NCBI GenBank assembly: GCA_017643645.1
Contig: JAEPNB010000008.1
Coordinates: 1-64,000 of the forward strand
From: Balneola sp.
Lineage (GTDB): Bacteria; Bacteroidota; Rhodothermia; Balneolales; Balneolaceae
Direction of reading: 5' to 3'
DNA: 64,000 bases
The notes beneath the pieces are model-generated. The model ran no database searches. It saw nothing but the letters and a program-made list of their open reading frames with translations, and had not been told where the DNA came from. Shown one piece after another: positions 44,545 through 53,163 of the stretch. Within the stretch, counting starts at the first letter, position 1. The number at the start of each line of letters is the position of its first letter. The position numbers and the translations under genes were made by a program.

Positions 44545-46161
44545 ATGAAAAAGCTTTTACTGGTCACTTTCTTATCGATTTTATCAACTTCTGTGTATGC
44601 TCAATGGCCGGCGGAATTGATCACTACTCCTGAGAAAACCAATTATCAGGAAACGTCTACCTATGCGGATGTGATGAACTTCATCAAAGCACTTCAGCCT
44701 AAAACAGATCTGATGCATTTGGAATACATGGGGAAGAGTTTAGAAGGAAAAGATATTCCTGTAGTTGTTCTGGCAGATCCAAAAGTGAGTTCTCCTGAGG
44801 AAGCAGAGCAATCGGGAAAGCCGGTGATGTATATTCAAGGAAATATTCATTCGGGAGAAGTGGAAGGAAAAGAAATACTTCAGATCTTGATGAGAGAAAT
44901 TCTGCTTGGCGATAAAAAGTACTTGCTCGAGAATCAGATCATTGTTTTTGCTCCGATCTATAACACAGATTCTAACGATAAAATGGATGTTCAGGTTCGG
45001 CGGTCACAGGAAGGAAGTCCACAGAAAACAGGAATTCGTGCAAACAGTCAGGGTTGGGATCTGAACAGAGACGGAATGAAAATGGAAGCACTGGAAACCA
45101 ACGCCATGATCCAAAATGTAATTTTGAAATGGGATCCTGAAATATTTGTGGATCTGCATACTACAAACGGAACATGGCATGGTTATTCGTTGACCTGGGC
45201 TCCGAGTTATCACTCTGCGGGAGAAAAAGCACCGTATGAGCTTACCTGGAACGAAATGCTACCTGAGGTTACTCAAAAGGTTAAAGAAGAACACGACGTA
45301 TATTTAGGCCCATACGGAGGCTACAGCTTGCGACAAGGATGGCCTCCAAAAGCTTTGTACACCTACAATCATCATCCAAGATATTTGGTTAATCAGATGG
45401 GATTACGAAATAAGATCGGGATTTTAAGTGAGGCATTTGCTCATGAGCGATTGTACCAAAGAATGAACGCAACTAAAGCTTTTGTAACAGAGATTCTTGA
45501 GTACACCAACAATAATGGAAAATATATAGCCGAAGTAAATGAAAGTGCTACCCAATCAGCAATGCAGAATGTTTTAGATAATGCAGGAAAAAAAAAGAAG
45601 GGCGTTCGGTTCCAAATGGTTCCGCTTGAAGACACTTTTACGCTCCGAACCTATAACTACATTCCATATGTAACAACTGAGGGTGATACAAGCTATATCA
45701 GATCCGGAGAGATCATGGAAGTTCCTGATGTGCAGAATTACAGCAAGTTTGAAGCAACAGTTGAAAGCACCATTCCGCGAGGATATATCATCCCAAAAGA
45801 AATGAAAGCCATTGCTGATCATCTAAAAAAGCAGGGTGTGATCGTATCCGAGATAGAAAGTCGAAAAGAATACAAAGGGGAAGTTTTTGAGATCTCAAAA
45901 TTCGAAAAGTCGCAGCGACAGTTTGAAGGTCACAATATGGCAATGGTAGAAGGCGAATTTAAAGAATCTACCAAAATGGCAAACGAAGGAGATTTCTTAG
46001 TGGATATGGCTCAGCCGTTAACCAATCTGATCTTTTATATGCTGGAGCCACAATCAGATGACGGTTTAGTTACGTGGAATTTCTTTGATGAGTATTTTGA
46101 GAAGAATGGAGTAAATGAAAAGAATGTGATCTATCCGGTTTTTAAATATTATGAGGACTAG
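44545..46161 (+). CDS. Secreted M14-family zinc carboxypeptidase
   Basis: About 538 residues from the ATG at 44545, chosen because it opens a clean signal peptide (MKKLLLVTFLSILSTSVYAQ); the frame extends 26 codons further upstream without such features. The zinc site is HSGEVEGKE (His and Glu) plus the His in VDLHTTNG. The catalytic Glu is probably in GILSEAFAHERLYQR, after the substrate-binding region QGWDLNRDGMKMEALE. The C-terminal ~180 residues form an extra beta-rich domain. It likely trims peptides in the periplasm or outside. An inverted repeat covers its stop. Confidence 0.92.
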   Translation: MKKLLLVTFLSILSTSVYAQWPAELITTPEKTNYQETSTYADVMNFIKALQPKTDLMHLEYMGKSLEGKDIPVVVLADPKVSSPEEAEQSGKPVMYIQGNIHSGEVEGKEILQILMREILLGDKKYLLENQIIVFAPIYNTDSNDKMDVQVRRSQEGSPQKTGIRANSQGWDLNRDGMKMEALETNAMIQNVILKWDPEIFVDLHTTNGTWHGYSLTWAPSYHSAGEKAPYELTWNEMLPEVTQKVKEEHDVYLGPYGGYSLRQGWPPKALYTYNHHPRYLVNQMGLRNKIGILSEAFAHERLYQRMNATKAFVTEILEYTNNNGKYIAEVNESATQSAMQNVLDNAGKKKKGVRFQMVPLEDTFTLRTYNYIPYVTTEGDTSYIRSGEIMEVPDVQNYSKFEATVESTIPRGYIIPKEMKAIADHLKKQGVIVSEIESRKEYKGEVFEISKFEKSQRQFEGHNMAMVEGEFKESTKMANEGDFLVDMAQPLTNLIFYMLEPQSDDGLVTWNFFDEYFEKNGVNEKNVIYPVFKYYED

Positions 46162-46192
46162 CTAATAGCTGTCAGCTAACAGCTATTAGCTA
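46159..46192. terminator. Perfect 14-base-pair hairpin covering the M14 stop codon
   Basis: TAGCTAATAGCTGT (46159-46172) pairs exactly with ACAGCTATTAGCTA (46179-46192) around loop CAGCTA. It begins with the TAG stop of the M14 gene and ends just before the convergent VOC gene, so it may act as a terminator. It lacks a clear T tract. It is built from the repeated word AGCTA. Confidence 0.6.
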
Positions 46193-46195
46193 AAT

Positions 46196-46624
46196 CTAGC
46201 TCATCCTATTCACATCATCTTCATTCAGCATTTCTTCATAGGGTCCGTCAAAAGGTTCCCATAGTTCGATCTTGTAACCGTTGGGATCCATGATCCAGCC
46301 GAACTTGCCATATTCAAAAGATTCCATCTCGCCAACAACTTCTACTCCTTCTTCTTTTAATACTTTGAGCAGCGCTTCCAGATCTTCCACCCGGTAGTTG
46401 ATCATAGCGTCTTTCTTACTCGGGTTTGTGTAGGTCGTGTCATTCTTGAAAATACTCCATGCTGTATAGCCCCTTTTCTCTTTGTCTTCGGCATGTCGCC
46501 AGATAAAAGTGCCACCCCATTGTCCGGATTTAATTCCCAGATGCTTATCGTACCATTCATTAGTTGCTTTTGGATCTTCTGCTTTCAAGAAAACCCCGCC
46601 GATACCTGTCACTCTTTTTTTCAT
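46196..46624 (-). CDS. VOC (glyoxalase/bleomycin-resistance fold) protein
   Basis: A 142-residue vicinal-oxygen-chelate protein. It starts RVTGIGGVFLKAEDPKATNEWYDKHLGIK, the usual first beta-alpha unit, and closes with EYGKFGWIMDPNGYKIELWEPFDG, where Glu of ELWEP is a typical metal ligand. No substrate can be assigned; these proteins range from dioxygenases to antibiotic-binding proteins. It is followed on the same strand, after 160 bases, by a second VOC gene upstream in the sequence. Confidence 0.9.
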   Translation of the reverse strand: MKKRVTGIGGVFLKAEDPKATNEWYDKHLGIKSGQWGGTFIWRHAEDKEKRGYTAWSIFKNDTTYTNPSKKDAMINYRVEDLEALLKVLKEEGVEVVGEMESFEYGKFGWIMDPNGYKIELWEPFDGPYEEMLNEDDVNRMS

Positions 46625-46784
46625 TGTTTTTTTACTTAAGTATTAAATTTGCAGTCATTCAGAACAAGCCTGTTACGAATATCTTCGGAACGGCATAGTG
46701 ATGAATCTGCACTTCATTGGTTTAGCACTGTTTCTTTTTGTGCAGACTCTTCGCTCCGCTCTGAGTGACTTAGTCTTGCTATCC

Positions 46785-47153
46785 TCACTCATTATGCTGA
46801 TCAAACAAGATCTGATTCCCATCCGGATCTTCAATACAAAAATGACATGGACCTTTTTCTTCCTGTAATGATTCCGATTCCATCAGGAATTTGACGTTAT
46901 CATCCTCTTTCAGCTTTTTATATTCAGAACGAGCATCCGTTGGGTTAAAAGTGATGATATTTTCATCAAACATACCTTGAAACAATCCGATCTTAGAATG
47001 CCCATTTTCCATGATGATCCAATTATGCTCAATCGGTCCGGTTCCTTCAACAGGAGTAAATCCGAGCTTTTCATAAAACGCTTTTGAGGCATGTATATCT
47101 TTCACAGCAAGAGAAAGAGAATGATTATTTGGGTTTACTGATTCTGTACTCAT
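46785..47153 (-). CDS. VOC-family protein
   Basis: A 122-residue protein with the VOC pattern SLSLAVKDIHASKAFYEKLGFTPVEG at the start and CHFCIEDPDGNQILFDQH at the end. The substrate is unknown. Its start codon overlaps the stop of the DUF6265 gene, so both belong to one transcription unit with the DUF1801 gene. Confidence 0.9.
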   Translation of the reverse strand: MSTESVNPNNHSLSLAVKDIHASKAFYEKLGFTPVEGTGPIEHNWIIMENGHSKIGLFQGMFDENIITFNPTDARSEYKKLKEDDNVKFLMESESLQEEKGPCHFCIEDPDGNQILFDQHNE

Positions 47154-47620
47154 TAGAACTTGGGTTTAGTTTTTGTCCAGACCCATTCCATAGATTTTTC
47201 ACCACTTTCATCTTCAATACGAGCGGTAAGCGTATCTCCGGATCTGGAATAGATTATTCTTTGGGGAAAGTCATGTTCAAGATTTTCAAAAATCACTTTC
47301 TGATCTTTATTTTCTTTCATTGTAAAAGTAGTGCCTGGCTTGCCTCCGGGACTGGCGACATATACAATTCCTTCTCTGGTTCTCATTATTCTGAGATACT
47401 CGAAAGAAGAACGTCCGTTTGTATTTACATCTCGGTGAACACCAAGCATCATATAACCTGAGCCATTCGTCCAGAGTTCTTCGATAGTTGTTCCGTCTTT
47501 GGTAGAAGTCCAATATCCTGTTAGCCAGGCTAATTCTGGTAGTGCTGGATCGGGAGCTTGTGCGTTTAATGAAATGCTTACAAACAGGATAATTGAAAGA
47601 GAAGCTATTTTTTTAATCAT
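47153..47620 (-). CDS. DUF6265-family secreted protein
   Basis: A 155-residue protein with signal peptide (about 1-20, ending SLNAQ). The mature part has the family-like LAWLTGYWTSTKDGTTIEELWTNGSGYMMLGVHRDV (about 29-64) and ends EKSMEWVWTKTKPKF. It is probably a small lipocalin-like barrel. Function unknown. It is coupled to the VOC gene by a one-base overlap, and the DUF1801 gene lies four bases upstream. Confidence 0.82.
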   Translation of the reverse strand: MIKKIASLSIILFVSISLNAQAPDPALPELAWLTGYWTSTKDGTTIEELWTNGSGYMMLGVHRDVNTNGRSSFEYLRIMRTREGIVYVASPGGKPGTTFTMKENKDQKVIFENLEHDFPQRIIYSRSGDTLTARIEDESGEKSMEWVWTKTKPKF

Positions 47621-47624
47621 GCTA

Positions 47625-48080
47625 TTATCGCTTTACTGCAGATTCATATTTATCGACCCAGTCCTTAACCGACATCTTTTGTACTAATTCTGCAATTAAT
47701 TCATAAGGAATTTGATCCGGTTTTTTGAAACGGATACAGCTCTTTCCCATATCAAGTTTCGTTTTTACATGTTTAGGATATTCTGAAGTAAACCAATTCA
47801 GCAGTTTTTCATCAGAATAAATACCCATATGATATAGCCCGATAAAGTTCTTTTGTGAAGCGATACTTAAGAATGGAAGTGGTAATTCCGGAGAACAATG
47901 ATAGCCATCCGGATAAATAGAATGAGGAACGACATAGCCAATCATTCCATAACTCATGGTTTCTTCAAACCCATCCGGAAGATTGTCGATAATGGTTTTT
48001 CGGAGTTTTTTCATTGCTGAAACCCGTTCTTCGGGAAGTTCAGCGATGTATTCGTCTGGGGAAGATGCTTTGCTTTGCAT
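47625..48080 (-). CDS. DUF1801-domain protein
   Basis: A 151-residue protein. SSPDEYIAELPEERVSAMKKLRKTIIDNLPDGFEETMSYGMIGYVVP-type sequence across residues 6-52 and the later KLDMGKSCIRFKKPDQIPYELIAELVQKM fit the YdhG/DUF1801 fold (SCP2-like). Function unknown. It lies in a minus-strand run (DUF4199, DUF1801, DUF6265, VOC) with spacings of only a few bases. Confidence 0.87.
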   Translation of the reverse strand: MQSKASSPDEYIAELPEERVSAMKKLRKTIIDNLPDGFEETMSYGMIGYVVPHSIYPDGYHCSPELPLPFLSIASQKNFIGLYHMGIYSDEKLLNWFTSEYPKHVKTKLDMGKSCIRFKKPDQIPYELIAELVQKMSVKDWVDKYESAVKR

Positions 48081-48092
48081 GATAAAATATTT

Positions 48093-48644
48093 TTAAGCTG
48101 TTGTTTCTTCTTTTTGGGAAGAGAGAAAATTTTGATTCCTGAAAAGTGCCGCACTGATCAGGGATAGTAGTAATCCGACCGGAAAAATTTCTGTGAATGT
48201 AAGAGGAAGTCTGTACCAGAGATTATCGTATTTCCTTTTCATTTCTTCCATTTGTTCAATTGTTGCTTCCAGTTCTTGAGCTGAAGCACCTGATTCCCTT
48301 GCGCTATTAATAATAGAATTTGTGTATTCACTAATGAACTCATAATCGGTCAGATAAAGATTAATTTCCCAAACAATGACGTACACAATGCCAGCCATCA
48401 ACGAAATTCCCAGACCTATCTTTAAAGCAGTACCGAATTTTATAATGCCACCCAAATCTTCATCTCTGTATTTCTTGGTTGCTACAAAGATCATCGAAAA
48501 ACCGATAAGCATAATGGAATAGCCAAGCGCTTCGGAAGCGAAGAAAGCGTTGCCACCATATTTGGCTACATAGATTCCCAGAGTCATGCTAAGAATGATA
48601 ACTGCTCCGGTGATGGAACCATAAACAAGAATGATTTTTTTCAT
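48093..48644 (-). CDS. DUF4199 membrane protein
   Basis: A 183-residue protein with four membrane helices (about 5-27, 37-53, 72-93 and 150-168). Between the third and fourth helix is an acidic coiled stretch (SARESGASAQELEATIEQMEEMKRKYDN). The family is largely confined to the Bacteroidota group and has no known function. It is the first gene of a tight run with DUF1801 and DUF6265, and the next gene upstream is a LuxR-type regulator. Confidence 0.88.
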   Translation of the reverse strand: MKKIILVYGSITGAVIILSMTLGIYVAKYGGNAFFASEALGYSIMLIGFSMIFVATKKYRDEDLGGIIKFGTALKIGLGISLMAGIVYVIVWEINLYLTDYEFISEYTNSIINSARESGASAQELEATIEQMEEMKRKYDNLWYRLPLTFTEIFPVGLLLSLISAALFRNQNFLSSQKEETTA

Positions 48645-49006
48645 AGTGTAATGAATTGGAGTTAAAGAACATCCAAAGAGTAAGCAATTAACAGAAATCA
48701 GGCGTCACCCGAAAGTATGATTTTGCATAATTCGTAGGAATGGGTGAAGAGTTAATTCTTTTTTTAAGGAGTATTGTAATTTACTGACAGAATTTTAAAT
48801 CTTTTAAAAATCTATAAAAGTCTATTCATGATTGTCTTTATTCTCATCTTGTACATCGAGTTAATCCTAGTAATCCTGCTTCAAAAACTGAGAATTATAT
48901 AAAAGGTTTGAACCAAGATTTGCAGGACTGTAGGATTAGCAGGATTAATTCTTATCCCATCCTTTAGATCAGGTTAATCTGGAGAATCCTACTTCAAGAA
49001 CTTTTT
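48645..49006. repeat. 362-base intergenic region with 'TAATCCTGC' inverted repeats (48859-48998)
   Basis: AGTTAATCCTAGTAATCCTG (48860-48879) is the imperfect inverse of TAGGATTAGCAGGATTAATT (48931-48950), and a third related phrase (GGTTAATCTGGAGAATCCTA) lies at 48972-48991. Nothing gene-like is seen. The left part presumably holds the promoter of the DUF4199 unit. Confidence 0.65.
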
Positions 49007-49426
49007 TCACTCAATAAGCTTTAACGACTTCGCCTTTTCTACCGCTTGGGTTCTGCGTTTTACGTCCAGTTTTTCGTAGAGATGAGACAGATGGGTTTTG
49101 GTTGTGTTTACAGAGACAAATAATTTGTCAGAGATCTGTTTGTTGGAAAATCCCTGAGCAACCAATTCCAATACTTCCAGTTCCCGCTCGCTGATCTTCA
49201 AATACCGGATGGCTTTTTCATTTTGCTCAAAAGGAGGAGGTTCTATTTTGGTTTGATTGGTCAGCTTTTTCCCAGCCCACAATCCAAGTCCGGTAAAAAT
49301 AAGTGCAATCAGAAAAACGAAAACTTCGGTAGATAGCTCATGCACAAAATACCGATACTCGAAATACTCCAGCAAGAAAACGAGTACTGCTAATGAAAGA
49401 CCATATATGAGGATGGTTTTTTTCAT
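49007..49426 (-). CDS. LuxR-type DNA-binding protein with membrane anchor
   Basis: About 139 residues from the ATG at 49424-49426 (MKKTILIYGL); a longer frame starts at 49456. Two membrane helices (about 5-20 and 33-52) are followed by a GerE/LuxR helix-turn-helix (ISERELEVLELVAQGFSNKQISDKLFVSVNTTKTHLSHLYEKL, about 78-120 in this numbering). A membrane-tethered LuxR regulator next to a DUF4199 gene is a recurring pairing in this group. Signal and target are unknown. Confidence 0.87.
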   Translation of the reverse strand: MKKTILIYGLSLAVLVFLLEYFEYRYFVHELSTEVFVFLIALIFTGLGLWAGKKLTNQTKIEPPPFEQNEKAIRYLKISERELEVLELVAQGFSNKQISDKLFVSVNTTKTHLSHLYEKLDVKRRTQAVEKAKSLKLIE

Positions 49427-49449
49427 GGATTTAAATACTAATTCGTAAA

Positions 49450-49486
49450 AACCCACCCCTCAATCCCCTCCGGGGGAGGGGAAGCT
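49450..49486 (+). repeat. Family P repeat, orientation A
   Basis: AACCCACCCCTCAATC leads into the palindrome CCCCTCCGGGGGAGGGG, then AAGCTT. It lies just upstream of the LuxR gene. Confidence 0.85.
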
Positions 49487-49536
49487 TAGTTAATGTACTA
49501 CCAAATCTGAAATACATTTTAAGTAGGTTTTTAAAG

Positions 49537-50640
49537 TTACTTCAATAACTCTTCCGGGTTCAATCCCTTTAAATCATCCACTACAAATTCGCGACCTTTA
49601 CGGATGAGTTCTCCATCCAGAAATACATCGGCTCCAATACAAACCAGATCCCAATGAATATTACTGGAATTTCCGTTTGGTGCGATCTCATAATCTTTGC
49701 CAAGCGTTAAATGATTGGACCCATAGATCTTTTCATCAAACAGAATATCGTACATCGGCTTTTCGATCACCGGATTGGTTCCAAAGCTGAATTCCCCAAA
49801 TCGACGAGCACCTTCATCAGTATCTAAAATATCTTTCAACGCATCATTGTTGGATGAATCAAAATCCACAACCACACCGTTTTCTACAACCAGTTTCACA
49901 AATTCGAACGGTTTTCCTTGATACACCGAAGGAGCATAGGTAATATGACCATTTACAGAATCCAGGATCGGTGAAGTGAATATCTCTCCATCAGGGATGT
50001 TGTGAGCACCAAAGCAAGGAACCCAATTCTGTCCTTTTACCGAAAACTTGATGTCAGTTCCTTCGCCTTTCAAATGAATTTCATCAGTAGCACGTAATCT
50101 TTTTTCCAAAGGCTCCATAGCTGATTTCAGCTTGGCATAATCAACTAAACAGGCATCATAATAAAACTTGGTGAACTCACGGGTCGGGAGTTTGGCATTC
50201 ATCGCAAAAGCCGGAGACGGATAGCGCATGATACACCACTTGGTGTTATTTACCCTTTCATCAAAATGAACAGGCTTCAGGAAGTTTTCTGAATATGCTT
50301 TATTTGCTTCTTTACTTGCCTGTGAGTTCTCATAGATATTCTCAGAAGCACGAATTCCGATAAACACATCCATCTGTTTCATAAGCGGAAGTTGATCCAC
50401 AGAAGCCTGATTCTGCCAAAAACCGGTATCGCCTTTTTCAACTAACAAACGCTGCGTTTCTGTGTCTTCGATCTGTACAAAAGGATGTGAACCTTTATCA
50501 CGGATCTGTTCCACTAAAGCTCTTAACAAATCAATTCCGTTTAAGCCGATAAGTTGAACCATTACATTCTCACCTTTCTGAAGTTGAGTGCTGTGTTCAA
50601 GAATAAGTGTTGCGAGGTTCTGGTCTTTTTGTGAAATCAA
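49537..50640 (-). CDS. M29-family aminopeptidase
   Basis: A 367-residue metallo-aminopeptidase of the AmpS/AmpT (thermophilic M29) family that removes N-terminal residues in the cytoplasm. Family sequence includes LILEHSTQLQKGENVMVQL near 12, IGIRASENIYENSQ near 98, KGEGTDIKFSVKGQNWVPCFGAHNIPDGEIFTSP-type metal-site sequence at about 198-232, SVNGHITY, and GSNHLTLGKDYE with NIHWDLVCIG near the end (His and Asp ligands). A large inverted repeat separates it from the ABC ATPase gene. Confidence 0.93.
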   Translation of the reverse strand: MISQKDQNLATLILEHSTQLQKGENVMVQLIGLNGIDLLRALVEQIRDKGSHPFVQIEDTETQRLLVEKGDTGFWQNQASVDQLPLMKQMDVFIGIRASENIYENSQASKEANKAYSENFLKPVHFDERVNNTKWCIMRYPSPAFAMNAKLPTREFTKFYYDACLVDYAKLKSAMEPLEKRLRATDEIHLKGEGTDIKFSVKGQNWVPCFGAHNIPDGEIFTSPILDSVNGHITYAPSVYQGKPFEFVKLVVENGVVVDFDSSNNDALKDILDTDEGARRFGEFSFGTNPVIEKPMYDILFDEKIYGSNHLTLGKDYEIAPNGNSSNIHWDLVCIGADVFLDGELIRKGREFVVDDLKGLNPEELLK

Positions 50641-50646
50641 TGTTAT

Positions 50647-50764
50647 AGCTTTTAGCGGTTAGTATTTAGCTGATAGTTATTCGAAGTTAAAATAATTTCA
50701 AGCTAATGTATAGCTGGCAAACTAATAGAATAACTTGTCAGAGCTAAGCTAACCGCTAAAAGCT
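50647..50764. repeat. Long-range inverted repeat between M29 and ABC genes
   Basis: AGCTTTTAGCGGTTA (50647-50661) is exactly complementary to TAACCGCTAAAAGCT (50750-50764). The right arm runs into the stop codon of the ABC ATPase gene. The spacer is rich in further AGCTA/TAGCT words. Confidence 0.75.
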
Positions 50765-51380
50765 AATGGCTCAAAGCCAATACTTCGTCACAAAGAGCAA
50801 TTTCATCAGGATCATTGGAAGCAAGAAAGACCAGGCAACCTTTTTCTTTTTGTTCTTCAAGTAAACGCTGAACCAAAGCATGTCCGTTTGAATCCAGATT
50901 GGAGCCCGGTTCATCCCAAAACAATACTTCAGGATTTCGGATCAGGGAAGAAGCCAGTTTCACACGCTGTTGTTGTCCCGTAGAAAGAGATTTGTAGAAC
51001 TTGTCTTTAAGAGAATCGGTTTCTGTTTTGCTGAGTAATTGCTGAATGTCCGATTCGTTCAGATGTTGCTGACTTACTTCAGAAAGAAATTCCAGATTTT
51101 CGAGAACAGTTAGATCTTCATACAAAGAAATGTACGGAGCAGCGTAGCCAATATGATTTTTTAGTTCCTGTAGAGATAAAGAATTACCGTTCAGTTTCCA
51201 CTCAATGGTTCCGGAGTTAGGACGAAGTAATCCTGCCAGACATTTCATCAAGGTAGATTTTCCACTTCCGTTTGAGCCTGAAATGCCTAGTATCCCGGAA
51301 TTATGCCCGAATTGAACATCCTCAAAAACCGTTTTCCGATTATATTTTTTGGTAAGACCTGAGACCGAAAGTGAAATCAT
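50763..51380 (-). CDS. ABC transporter ATPase, CcmA-like, no permease nearby
   Basis: A 205-residue ABC ATPase. Walker A is GSNGSGKST (about 35-43), the Q loop lies near 83, the signature is SLSTGQQQRVKLA (about 128-140) and Walker B is VLFWDEPGSNLD (about 151-162). The switch position usually occupied by His reads LASNDPDE, with Asn. The small size resembles CcmA of the haem exporter or simple type II exporters. No membrane partner is adjacent, so its permease is elsewhere or it works alone. Confidence 0.9.
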   Translation of the reverse strand: MISLSVSGLTKKYNRKTVFEDVQFGHNSGILGISGSNGSGKSTLMKCLAGLLRPNSGTIEWKLNGNSLSLQELKNHIGYAAPYISLYEDLTVLENLEFLSEVSQQHLNESDIQQLLSKTETDSLKDKFYKSLSTGQQQRVKLASSLIRNPEVLFWDEPGSNLDSNGHALVQRLLEEQKEKGCLVFLASNDPDEIALCDEVLALSH

Positions 51381-51488
51381 GCGCTAAAGGTAGAAAGTAT
51401 AATGCAAAAATATACTATGATGGAAAGATTCGTGTTGTAATGCCACTTTCTAGGCTTTATTTTCGTTCACCAAAATCATCTTACTTCC

Positions 51489-53153
51489 ATGCAAAAGGTC
51501 ATTGACCAAATTACCGATAAATTTATAGGACAGATCGGAACAGAGCGTCCGTTTTACTCACCTCAACAGCTATTGAAGGCGGAAATACCTGTCTACATTG
51601 TAGAAAGAATTCGCCTTTTACTTGAAGACAAAGTGCTGTCAGATCTTAAAAAGACAGATTCTGTTTGGGTTGATACGGAAAATAAGTTGTTCGTTAGTGC
51701 TCAAAACGATTTTGAAAATGTGGCCATAAGCTGCTCCGTTATACCGCACCAAAAATTGTATGATATTCTGCATGCTACGGTTAGCGATATAGTTTCTGTT
51801 CTTGTAGAACCTCGAAAGAACATCGCTCCGTATATTTTTCGGGAAGAAACAGTGCTTTCGTTTGAGGAAGTAAGTAAGCGTTGTGCCAGACTCATGGTTT
51901 ACAAACATTTTGGAACCGCGATTCCTCTTTATATGAAGAAAAGAGAGCTGGACGAACTGACTATAGAACGCTGCCAAAGTCTGGTTTCAAATTTAGATGC
52001 CCGGATCGTATCTGATTATACCGCTGAAAACTGGTCTCAAAAACTGGAAATGCTTTTTTCTCTTTGCGGAGGAAAACTCGCTCCGGAGCTTCTACAAAGA
52101 TTCTTCAGAGATAAAGGTTTCGATAATACTGCCGACATTTTCTCTTCTATTGATGTAGCCGTTACGCAAAGTACCTTCATCGAAATGCTTTCGACTGAGA
52201 ACTTCAAAATGGAATTGATCAAAGAGCAGGAAAGTGAAACTAAGCCAGTATCGGAATCAGCAAAACCGGCTGAAGTAGCAGAAGAAGCAAAGGAAAAAAT
52301 TCCGGAAGACACAGAAGAGGAAGAGGAAAATTTAGCAAGCTTGTTTCAGTCAGAAGCTGTGGAGCCGGATATCAACGAGATTCTTGGAGATATCGAACAG
52401 GAAGAAACGCTGGTATTTGACAGTGTGGATGATTCGGAATCTTTGAATAATATCTTCTTAAGTGAAGATGAAAATGATGATGCAGAAGAAGAGCATTCCG
52501 AACCGGTCATCAATCAAAAAGAAGAAAATCAGGCATTCAAATCCAACCTGACTTCTATTTTGGATCAGGCTAAGGATTCTTATGAAGGAGTAGTTCAGGG
52601 CGATGAAGAATTTGAAAGTGAGTTGATAGAGGAAGACGATCTGATTCAGGATGCCTTCGAATCGGACGAAGAAACAAAAGATCCAATTCTGGAAGAACAT
52701 ATTGGTTCGGATGAAGAGGATAGCTCAGAAGATGAAGAAGAAAAGCCGATGTGGGCTCAGTTTTTGAGTGAAGATCAGATGGAAGTGATGATGGCTTCAA
52801 GAGAAGAAGAGGAAGAACCTGAATCTGAACCCACTTACAATACACTGCTCGTTGAAGATGAAGACGATGAGATATTTATGGAAGAAGTGGCAGTTGAAGA
52901 CAGTTCAGCCACTATGGAATTGAATGAGTATCTTATGGACAGCGAGGATCGTTGGGTAAGCGATGTATTTTCCGGAAAACAGAAAGCATACGACCGGGGA
53001 ATCAATGAGCTGGGACAATTTGATAATTGGAACGAAGCCTCTGTATTTTTACAACAAGAAATTTTCAGCAAACAAAAAGTGGATATGTTCTCGGAAGAGG
53101 CCAGCGAATTTATTGATACGTTGCAATCCTATTTTAAAGAGTATAAATCCTGA
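51489..53153 (+). CDS. Large acidic protein of unknown function
   Basis: A 554-residue protein. The N-terminal ~235 residues look folded and mixed alpha/beta (QLLKAEIPVYIVERIRLLLEDKVLSDL, then VDTENKLFVSAQNDFENVAISC). From about 250 to 500 the sequence is strongly acidic and low in complexity (many EEE, EDE and DDE runs), likely disordered. A short folded tail follows (WVSDVFSGKQKAYDRGINELGQFDNWNEASVFL). No signal peptide and no recognised domain. It lies ten bases before the carboxylase beta subunit and is surely cotranscribed with it, but a functional tie is unproven. Confidence 0.75.
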   Translation: MQKVIDQITDKFIGQIGTERPFYSPQQLLKAEIPVYIVERIRLLLEDKVLSDLKKTDSVWVDTENKLFVSAQNDFENVAISCSVIPHQKLYDILHATVSDIVSVLVEPRKNIAPYIFREETVLSFEEVSKRCARLMVYKHFGTAIPLYMKKRELDELTIERCQSLVSNLDARIVSDYTAENWSQKLEMLFSLCGGKLAPELLQRFFRDKGFDNTADIFSSIDVAVTQSTFIEMLSTENFKMELIKEQESETKPVSESAKPAEVAEEAKEKIPEDTEEEEENLASLFQSEAVEPDINEILGDIEQEETLVFDSVDDSESLNNIFLSEDENDDAEEEHSEPVINQKEENQAFKSNLTSILDQAKDSYEGVVQGDEEFESELIEEDDLIQDAFESDEETKDPILEEHIGSDEEDSSEDEEEKPMWAQFLSEDQMEVMMASREEEEEPESEPTYNTLLVEDEDDEIFMEEVAVEDSSATMELNEYLMDSEDRWVSDVFSGKQKAYDRGINELGQFDNWNEASVFLQQEIFSKQKVDMFSEEASEFIDTLQSYFKEYKS

Positions 53154-53163
53154 TTAACTAACT

